DNA from: Podospora pseudoanserina
Lineage: Eukaryota; Ascomycota; Sordariomycetes; Sordariales; Podosporaceae
Direction: 5' to 3'
Assembly (NCBI RefSeq): GCF_035222485.1
Contig: NC_085920.1
Location: 6,324,001-6,388,000 of the forward strand
Length of the DNA: 64,000 nt
The notes beneath the pieces are model-generated. The model saw only the letters and a program-made list of their open reading frames with translations, ran no database searches and was not told the origin of the DNA. This document shows, in pieces, positions 56,428-64,000 of this stretch. The position numbers and the translations under genes are program-made. How positions within the stretch are numbered: position 1 is the stretch's first letter; each line of letters opens with the position of its first letter.

Positions 56428-59039
56428 CTAACCGCCCTCCAGACCATAAATAACCCTCACCACCTCCCAGTGCCACGCCGTCCCCCCGTCGATAGGCTTC
56501 AAGTCCCTCAACCAGTCGAGATACAAACCCACCGTCTCCCTCGCGTCCATCTCAAACCTCTCGCCGCAAAGCGTGCTTCTTATCCTCCTCAACAGCGGCA
56601 CCGTCGTGCTCAGATGCAATAACAGCAAGATACCAAAGAAGTTCTGGGTGAAGAAGAACATACAGGGCACGAGCCGCTTGTGCTTGCATGTGGGGGACAT
56701 TGCCACTGGCCATTTCAGCGAGGCCTTGAGGCACTGGGCTGCGCCCAGGGCGTCGTCTTGGGTCACGCTGTCGGGGTAGTGGAGAGCTTTGTAGAGGAAG
56801 GGACGGTGGAGGAGGTATTTGGTGTAGTAATAACGAGAGCGGAGAAGCGCGACTTGGACGTCGAGGACGTAGGGGTATTGAGCCGGAGGGGAGTCGAGAT
56901 CGGTGGAGTACATCAGTGGTGGTGCTGGTGTCGATACCGCTGGTAGTGATGATGGTTGACTGGTGTGAGACATGGACGGGGAGATGGGCGTGCTGGCTGG
57001 GGTGTGGGTGCTGCCGCCGAACATGTCGGTAGTATTGCTGGGGAAGGCTCCTGGGCAATCCTCTTGCCAGCGAAGGTGAGGAGGGAGCATGCCGCGCCAT
57101 TGTTCCAGTTGAAGGGCCAGCTGCTGGATCGTAATCTGGCTAAGGCCAGGGCTGTTGTTTGCCGAAGTAAAGGGGGTGGGAACACCGCCTAACTGGGCGG
57201 ACATTGGTGCTGCTGTCGTAAGTTAGCAAAGGCCGCGGAAAAGGATCGGGCAGAGGGAAGTACTGTTGCTGAGGGCGTGGTGAAATCCCACCAGTAGCCG
57301 CCTCAGGACAATCTGAGAGGCGAAATGCTCTTGGAAATGAGACTGTTGGTTGCTGATGACATCGTCTTCACAGAAAGGACCGCTAAAAGTCGGAAGTCCT
57401 ACAGTGTTCTCCATCCTCTCAAGACCTGTTAGCGGGAACCCCAGCTCGAGATTGAGAGAACTAGACGGGCTCTTGTCAGTGAACCATTTGAGCTTTACAG
57501 ACACCAGGCTACTTACGTCTCCAAGATAGAGCAATGCCAAAATGCTCTCCTGATCAGGTCCGCCCTCGGTGAGGATAGCTCTCCGGGGTTGCTACCCACT
57601 TTAGCAGCGATTCCATCAAATTGACCCAAAGCTAGGGAACTGTACCTGGTTATGAGAGCCTGAAGTGCCAAAGAGGTGGAGGCAGTCATTCTCCAAAAGT
57701 CCTATGCGCCGATTAGCAATTTGCCTTCCAACAGGTTGCAGTTTAGGAGAGACACACCATCGGATAGAAGCAGCTCCCATAATATGCACTAAACTATTGT
57801 TAAGAACTGGCTGGAATGCTTACACACGACATGGAGCAGGGCGTCCTACCTTGCGAGGGCGAATATCTGAACGTTTTCCAGACTGCACTCCGTGAGATCA
57901 AACCCCATTCTGCTTCTCGCCTCGTTGAACAAAGCAAGCCCAGGGGGTTGCGCTTTCGAGCCCCCTTTCACCCCACTCGCTCGTCCGTTGTAAACGTGCA
58001 CAGGTGGCCCTTCTCTTCCTTCTAGCGATACCTCCCCGAGAGCGAATACCAGCAGGGCGATGGTCGAGGATATCGAGTTGCTGAAGCCGCTCCTGTAAAG
58101 GGATGGCAAAGTCTCCTGCATGAAGGACTGGCGATCTAGAATAGGGTAAAAGAGGTTGGTAGTGTCGAAGTAAGCCTGGCTCCACATCCGAACGTTTTCC
58201 CAGGTCAAGGTCGTCAGAAGCCCAGGCGAACGCTCAGTGCGCATGGTGCCTTCGGAAGGCAGCCCTTGTGACTCTGGGCGATGGACTCCTAGCATGTGCG
58301 AGACTCCATCGCGCTCCAGCGAGGAGAAGTTAACGTGTGGCAACCGCGCCTGGATCGAAGCAAACAGCTGCTGTACCGCTGGCCAGCCTAGCATCTGGTG
58401 AACAGAGGAAACATATTTGTACTGGTCCTGACCCACCGGTGCGTTTCGAGACAAATCGTGCTGCAAGTTAAATGGTGCTGCTGTCAGCGCTGGGTCAATC
58501 ATCGCAGCTCCAGCCTGACTGGCATAGTCGGGTGCCTGAAGATGGGGGAAGCCAAGGGCGGAAGGGCCGGCGCTTCCCCGATGGCTTAAATCGTCCACTT
58601 TCGTTTCCAAGTTCAGCAACCGATCATCGAGGCCCTTCAACCGTTCGAGAATCTCCACTAGAGTCTTGTCTTTCCTGCACCACGCGTTAGTTGCTCACCG
58701 ACACAGGAAGCAGGACAGGGCAAAGAAGAAAGGGGCAGGGGAAATGCCGAGCCTACTTGGTGGGAACGGGCTCTCGATAGTTGCATTCGAGCCTGAACTT
58801 TTGACAGGTGCCACATTTGGGACGCTGTTCATCGCATCGTTGCTTTCGACTGCGGCAGGTATCGCATGCCTGAAGACAAGGTCAGAGAACATACACTGAC
58901 CAGTGATAGGGGGGATGAGGGTCCGAACCTGTGCGGCGATGGCGCCTCTCTCCTTTCTGATATTGGAACTGGATGAGGATGCTATCGAGGGGCTGGCATC
59001 GACGGAGGCTGATGTCGGTGTTGCTGGAGGGTCGCCCAT
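56428..59039 (-). CDS. Zn2Cys6 (GAL4-type) transcription factor with fungal-specific TF domain
   Basis: Eight exons (59039-58929, 58869-58757, 58674-57850, 57788-57758, 57701-57646, 57591-57517, 57460-57264, 57212-56428) give 730 aa, all phases consistent. The binuclear zinc cluster has the spacing C-x2-C-x6-C-x6-C-x2-C-x6-C (Cys39, 42, 49, 56, 59, 66; CDTCRSRKQRC, CGTCQKFRLEC). A coiled-coil dimerisation segment follows, EILERLKGLDDRLLNLETKVDDL (82-104). The middle-homology domain has WSQAYFDTTNLFYPILDRQSF, FALASAYYGSCFYPMDFWRMTA and RRAFWHCSILETSLNLELGFPLTGLE. Exon 4 is only 31 nt. The C-terminal part continues the TF domain with YYYTKYLLHRPFLYKALHYPD. Target pathway unknown; the 61.2-kb hydrolase is the nearest neighbour with a metabolic role. 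Confidence 0.9.
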
Positions 59040-61198
59040 CTTCTTTAAAGAAGGGCTGACCGCGATCCAAACCGGCCTCGGACACTACGGTCAATCCAGG
59101 ATGCCCGGTGATCGGTCAAATATGTTGGTTTGGTCTCTGGGGTGCTGACACATGGAAGCAGGCCGGCAGCGGAAGCGGGGATGGGTCGACGATAGCTATG
59201 CCCAACCAACACCGACGAGGCCGTATTGGCGGCGTATGGCCCGTCAGCCCAAAGCTGGCTTGGTGGACAGGACTCGCATCAACCATTTCCCGTCCCCCAC
59301 CTTGTCTTGGGGACTAGGGCTTGGAGGGTTCAGCGATGACGGAGCAAAAGACGGAGCAGAAGACGGGAGGTACCAAAACACAGCGCATGAAACGGTAAGA
59401 TGGGGGGTGGAACGGAGACTGATGCTGGGCACGGGAGTTATATTTTTCGGCTCCAGCAATGACTCGTGACGTGAGTGGCCAGCCGGTCTTTTGGCTCGCA
59501 GCAATAGTTGAGGTTATGACAGGAGCGGGAGGGGGAGGGGGAGACGGAGACAGTTTTGGACACGACGAGGAGGGGTGTAGCATCTAGGGGAAGGGTTCCG
59601 TACGGGGCCCTTCGGCGACATCCACGGTATCCAGGTACAGCAAAGAGGTAGGAAGAGAGGGCGTGGGATTGGCCCGGGGGTCATGGAAGATGGAGTCTTC
59701 AGAGGGGGCTGGAGAGTTTTCCGAAGCGACACCTCTTTGGGAGGGCCCGAAAAAGTCGGCATGCGCAGGGCCTTGGAACCGGCAGGACGCTACGTCATCG
59801 GGCAGGGTGTGTGCAAAGGTGCCAAGCAGTTCCGTTGGCCGTTCAGTCAAGGTTTTCTTCTGCTCGTCCCTCCATCACCATCTCAACTGAGACAGGCGTT
59901 CATCCCATGCGGTCAGCCACCATCGACATCGAGATACATCGACCCTTGAGCAGCGATGACCGGTTGCGCTGTCCGCCGTGAAAAGATGATAGCTGCTTGG
60001 CTGAGGTAACCGTGTCGGAGATAACTTGGGATCGAGCCTCGCTTGTCGTGCTATGTGTCTGTGTATGTCCAAGGGTTGAAAGGGAGCCATGCCGCCCCGC
60101 TTGACTGCGGCTCCTCCCACACCCTCGGGGACTCGACAGCTGGGGTGCTTTCTTCGATGAAGATCATTTCCGCATAGAGTCAAAGCCTGAATGGTCGCAG
60201 AAGGCTGTCGAATTGGCGGTTCCTGAGTATCACTGCACGACTCGGTGTAGTGTCACCATGGGGCTCTCATCTTCGCTCTGGAAGTTGTTTCGACGTCAGC
60301 GATAGGTTGTCGCCCGTTAGAGGTGCATATCGAGACATTGGTAGTCGGAACAATTTGTTTTTCCGTCGACTTCACGTCATGGACTGCTAAACCTGCCGTG
60401 CACGGACCCCTGCATTAGCCGTTATCTTATCCATCTTATCAAACAGTGCGACATCGTGAGCTACGCTGTCGACACGGAGACAGATTCATGCAACATGACA
60501 GGGCTGACCACAAACAACACTAGGTTTCATCATGGTTCCTCCAACGGCCAACAGCCCAACAACGTCCCAATCCGCCGGCTAACATGTGCATAGCGATCCA
60601 ATACTCGGAATTGCCCACACCTACTCTGTGGTCGAGCATCCAAATCAGTGGCGGGTGGCCATTCCTCGATTGACAACACCGCGATTGTGCGTGGCCAATT
60701 AATGTGCGGCGGAAGACAACTCTGCACCTCTTAACCATGTTGCCAAGTGGCTATCTTACAAACAGTCTTCTGTCTCAGTCCGAGTGCTCGGAATCTGGCT
60801 TGACATGTCACAGTCTGCCAGACCTCATAGGGCTGTAGGGCTGACCAAAGAATTGTCAACATCTGTACAAAAGAACTGGAGTGGGGTTATGCGTCCGGTC
60901 TTCTCGGTCTCTGGCGTTCAATCTCGCTCTTGTCATACAAATATTGTTCCTTTCCCACGCCCTACCTTACGCCTCGCAATACAACACTGTTATTCGAGAA
61001 GATGCGGTTGGGCCTTGCTCACTCAAGTAGTCATCATTGGCCATTAAACGATAATCCTGGGTATATGCGAGTCAGATAGAACCGTGAAACTTATATAAGC
61101 CGAGGCTTGTCCCCTTCAAAAAATGAAGACACCGACCTCGACACCTCAAACGACATACAAAGTCCCTGCCTATTTCAGTTAACGCTCTCAACACCAAC
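59040..61198. promoter_or_regulatory. Divergent region Zn2Cys6 factor / hydrolase
   Basis: 2.16 kb with no supported gene; small frames look random. A TATATAA at 61092-61098 lies about 100 nt before the hydrolase ATG and is the best TATA box in the window. Confidence 0.5.
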
Positions 61199-61993
61199 AT
61201 GGCTTCAACTCAAAAGCCAACCATTGTGCATGTCAACGGCGCTTGGCACACACCGTCATCAATGACTAAACTCATCACTTCCCTTCGAACCCTCGACTAC
61301 GAAGTCCATTGTCCTCGCCTGACGTCGGTGAACGGCGCACGGCCTCCCAATTCTAGCCTAGCTACTGACTCCGAGCTTCTTCGGTCGTACGTCTCCAGCC
61401 TTGTTGAGGCAGGTCGCGAAGTCGTCATCGTTATGCACTCATATGGAGGCAAAGTAGGCACCAACGCTCTGCATGGGCTCAGCCGTGAAGCCCGCTCAAA
61501 GAAGGGACTTGGAGGCGGCATTGTCCAACTGATCTATGTCTGTGCTTTTGCGCTAGCTGAGGGGCAATCCATGGCAGCGCTTATTGCAGAGTTCGGGCAT
61601 GAAGAGTCGATGCCTGTTGTATTTAATATCGACGAGGATGGCGGGCTCAGTTTCCGGGATGCGAAGGGACCACTTATTGGGGATGATCTCGGCGAGTCAA
61701 ACGAGGAAGAGGTGCAAGCGTATCTCGACTCACTAGTGTCGGTTTGGAATGGACTTTGTACGAGGGATACCGTTACAGGTCCGGCTGCTTGGAAAGAAAA
61801 CCCGGTTGCCTATGTCTATTGCACGAAAGACAACATGGTGCCATTTGAATACCAGAAGTCATTGGTGGCGAATATCGAGAAGGAAGGGAGGGAAGTAAAG
61901 ACGTTTGTTTTGGAAACTGGTCATTGTCCCAACGTCACGGCCACAAAGCAGCTGGTGGGCGTGATTGATGAGGTCATTGTGGGAGCAAACTGA
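61199..61993 (+). CDS. Alpha/beta-hydrolase fold protein
   Basis: Single-exon 264-aa protein of the alpha/beta hydrolase superfamily (AB_hydrolase_6 type). The catalytic triad is readable: Ser81 in the nucleophile elbow MHSYGG, Asp211 in YCTKDNMVP, His242 in ETGHCPN. The N-terminus IVHVNGAWHTPSSM is the usual oxyanion-loop strand, with the hydrolase HGxWH replaced by NGAWH. No signal peptide, so cytosolic. It resembles small hydrolases often found near fungal secondary-metabolism or catabolic genes. No substrate can be given. A TATA box at 61092 suggests strong, regulated expression. Start ATG has a good context (ACCAACATGGCT). Confidence 0.85.
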   Translation: MASTQKPTIVHVNGAWHTPSSMTKLITSLRTLDYEVHCPRLTSVNGARPPNSSLATDSELLRSYVSSLVEAGREVVIVMHSYGGKVGTNALHGLSREARSKKGLGGGIVQLIYVCAFALAEGQSMAALIAEFGHEESMPVVFNIDEDGGLSFRDAKGPLIGDDLGESNEEEVQAYLDSLVSVWNGLCTRDTVTGPAAWKENPVAYVYCTKDNMVPFEYQKSLVANIEKEGREVKTFVLETGHCPNVTATKQLVGVIDEVIVGAN

Positions 61994-62795
61994 TGGTGTT
62001 TAGCTGCCATCTCTGGAGTTTGAAGAGCAGCATGCAGTACTATTATGGTATCACTCACAGAATCTACCTTAGCTCTCATTTGTTTGATGCCCTGGTTTGT
62101 GTTCCACAAGTTTCTAGACCGGAATTCACCCGACCGACACAAAATCGACAAATGACTCTCGAATTAAAGCCATAGTCTTCCGTGTATATTTACACTTCAT
62201 CTTCAGCCAACAAAATCAAGACACCTAAGTCTTTCTGAGTTGCTCCCTGCCAGGTCACTCCAATTCAAGCAACGCCCCATAGTGGAATATGAATGGGCCA
62301 TTGCTCCGAGTTCAGATTCAGGCTAGAAGATGCCTGGATTTTGAAATAACTATCCTACCCTATTGCACTCAGTCAATACTGAAGAGTTACTTGTGTCGTT
62401 TACGTAAGTGACTCTGAGCGAGAGCAATGCATCGACAGCAATTCACCGACATGTTCACTTGACATTAGCATATTGGGACTGTCTCAAGCCTTCACCAGAT
62501 ACCTTGGATATCCACGATGATAGCATTGCTATCGGTCTAGTTGGGTGAATAGCTCATGCTTTATTCTGACAGTCAGCCAACTTGCTCCTGAGTCCCTGAC
62601 ATAAACTTATAAAATATCTCTTCTCGGAATCAAACCCAGATCTTGAAGTCTTCTCTTCTTCCTTTCCATCAAGCTACAGAATACCAATTATCACTTGGTA
62701 ACGACATCGCACCGAGTCTAACCCTCTCACAATACCAGTGTATTCTAGCAGCTCTACTCGACTCGGGAGGATGTTCACCATCGTTATCAACATGC
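61994..62795. other. Hydrolase 3' region and promoter of the next gene
   Basis: About 0.8 kb. TATAAAA at 62608-62614 is a plausible TATA box for the downstream gene. No other feature seen. Confidence 0.4.
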
Positions 62796-63529
62796 ATGTT
62801 GCCTTCAATAACCTTATTGAATGCAGCGGAGTTCACACATTCAAAGACAGAGCTGAGCTTTTCGCCGAGTCCGAGTATGTCACATAACCTGAAGCTGTCA
62901 CCGAGCCCTGGGGCATCTTAACTCAGGCCAAGAATTGTCTCTCGAGGGAGACTTGGCAAGCGAGATCATCGCTAAGCAGACGGACAGCACGATTGATAAC
63001 GCTCCAAAGACTTTTGCAGCTGTCAACCCAACAGGTGGCCACGAGACTCTGGCCACCTCCACTGACAACACTGGGGGCGCCAAGAATGCCGGGAGGACAA
63101 GAAAGACCTGCAAGACTCGTCCCACCAAAAAGACCAGGAATGCCCGAATGAACCCGGAGTATGTACCTATTTCAGGTTTACGATTCCAACAATCACCTAG
63201 GTACCTACTGACACAGGTATATTTTCACCAGGCCGATTACCTACACTAACGGAACCACTCCCTATCGAGTAGAGAACCCGATGCCCGAGGGGGCACTCGG
63301 TCTGGCCGCGCCCCGCTGGGCGAAGAAGGATTATTCCGTGTGTGTCACTCTTTATAAGACCACACTAGATTCAAAAGCTGATTCATCACGCTGCTCTCAG
63401 ATCATCACCGGCTGCCTAGAGCCCCGATGCAGTGGCTGTGTCTACGAGGAGCAAAGCTTGACCGACTCAAGATGGGCTTATTTGGTTAGCAAAGTTTTGA
63501 TCACAGGGACACGCGTTCGCTCAATTTGA
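62796..63529 (+). CDS. Uncharacterised spliced gene, small Cys-containing protein
   Basis: Predicted from splice signals: exons 62796-62874, 62927-63158 and 63232-63529, with two GTATGT...AG introns (52 and 73 nt) whose phases match, giving 202 aa. I recognise no domain. Seen: a short N-terminus, an acidic/Thr-rich part (SLEGDLASEIIAKQTDSTID), a Lys/Arg-rich patch KTCKTRPTKKTRNAR, a segment PITYTNGTTPYRVENPMPEG, and a Cys-rich end (ITGCLEPRCSGCVYEE). A 63-nt GTGTGT...CAG segment (63338-63400) keeps the frame either way, so it may be a further, optionally spliced intron. The start is uncertain: ATG 62771 in another frame leads to a stop after the junction. TATAAAA lies at 62608. Function unknown. 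Confidence 0.4.
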
Positions 63530-64000
63530 GTAAACAAGAGGGCATATGATAGATGATATCACTTCTAGGGTAAGAATAACGAGATGATTATGATGACGAT
63601 AGCAGTTATACCTAGGTACCTAAGGCGGTTAGCTCAACAGAAAATGTGCTTTCTCTTAACACCTTATACTCTAAGAATCTTTCATATGGAGATGCTTTCG
63701 TATCTTGGGCAAGCACAGGTTATACTTGTTTGAGCCAGGGATCAACCCGTGAAGTTTCCTGCACTTTTAGCACGTTTATTCATCGCTGCCTTACCTTACA
63801 CACCTTACCTAGAGATCTGTGGGTGCCCTGAAAGGTGATGAAGCGTCCAAGTAATGCCATTGGTTACAAAAGATTCATCACCACCTGTTGAGCAGGCTGT
63901 GCTTCAAAATCTTGCTTACCTTGTCATTGTCCGGTTATGGAGAAATGAGAGTAGGTACCTGACTCCAATATATTTTTCTGGGCTCCAGGCTCTTATTCTC
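63530..64000. other. Right edge, no gene seen
   Basis: Contains one of two copies of the 13-mer ACCTAGGTACCTA (63610-63622; the other is at 63195-63207) and a further GTAGGTACCT near 63953. A tRNA-like D-arm fragment near 63625 does not fold into a tRNA. Confidence 0.4.

Noticed and set aside
63620-63760. Possible tRNA (GGTTAGCTCAA, GGGATCAACCC)
   Set aside because: D-arm-like and T-arm-like pieces are on opposite strands and do not fold together.
1-64000. CRISPR array, operon or prokaryotic mobile island
   Set aside because: All genes carry spliceosomal introns and eukaryotic families; no regularly spaced direct repeats were seen.

Overview
This window is a piece of a filamentous ascomycete (Pezizomycotina) nuclear chromosome, most likely a sordariomycete. 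Genes have short introns (about 50-90 nt) with GTATGT/GTAAGT-type donors and CTAAC/CTGAC-like branch sites. They use the standard code and lie in GC-balanced, pyrimidine-tract-rich DNA. The proteins read as fungal orthologues (Zn2Cys6 regulator, Rim15 kinase, HAP2 with the fungal NF-YA core, fungal OGG1 and U2AF large subunit). I see no bacterial, viral or CRISPR features and no recognisable intact transposon.

Layout, left to right: the 3' end of a HECT-like E2-binding protein (UBE3D family, +); OGG1 (-); U2AF large subunit (+, divergent from OGG1); RPS13 (+); the COMPASS subunit SDC1/DPY-30 (-), divergent from the FAN1 nuclease (+); a Ser/Pro/Ala-rich predicted nuclear protein (-); an approximately 11.8-kb stretch without a convincing gene (14.5-26.3 kb) that ends at HAP2/NF-YA (+) and carries two CCAAT-box clusters; LSM2 (+); an intron-containing tRNA-Met (+); PSO2/SNM1 (-); eIF3d (-); a bZIP factor (-); an LPLAT-family acyltransferase broken by one in-frame TAG (+); the 1944-residue Rim15-type PAS/kinase/receiver protein (+); an MFS phosphate/phosphodiester-type permease (+); tRNA-Trp (-); an eight-exon Zn2Cys6 transcription factor (-); an alpha/beta hydrolase (+); and an uncharacterised three-exon gene (+) near the right edge.

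The left two-thirds is a core-genome neighbourhood: splicing (U2AF, LSM2), translation (RPS13, eIF3d, two tRNAs), chromatin (SDC1) and DNA repair. Three DNA-repair enzymes (OGG1, FAN1, PSO2) lie within about 32 kb, two of them for interstrand crosslinks. The right third is more regulatory and metabolic (Rim15, permease, C6 factor, hydrolase) and becomes less conserved in appearance towards the edge. I rebuilt exon structures from splice signals and checked that every junction keeps phase. Two genes do not resolve cleanly: PSO2 (poly-G frame breaks in its N-terminal linker) and the acyltransferase (single nonsense codon). I found no clear evidence for a new multi-gene system. The best leads are the CCAAT clusters upstream of HAP2, the long gene-poor block, the GC-AG intron inside the U2AF gene and the two disrupted genes.
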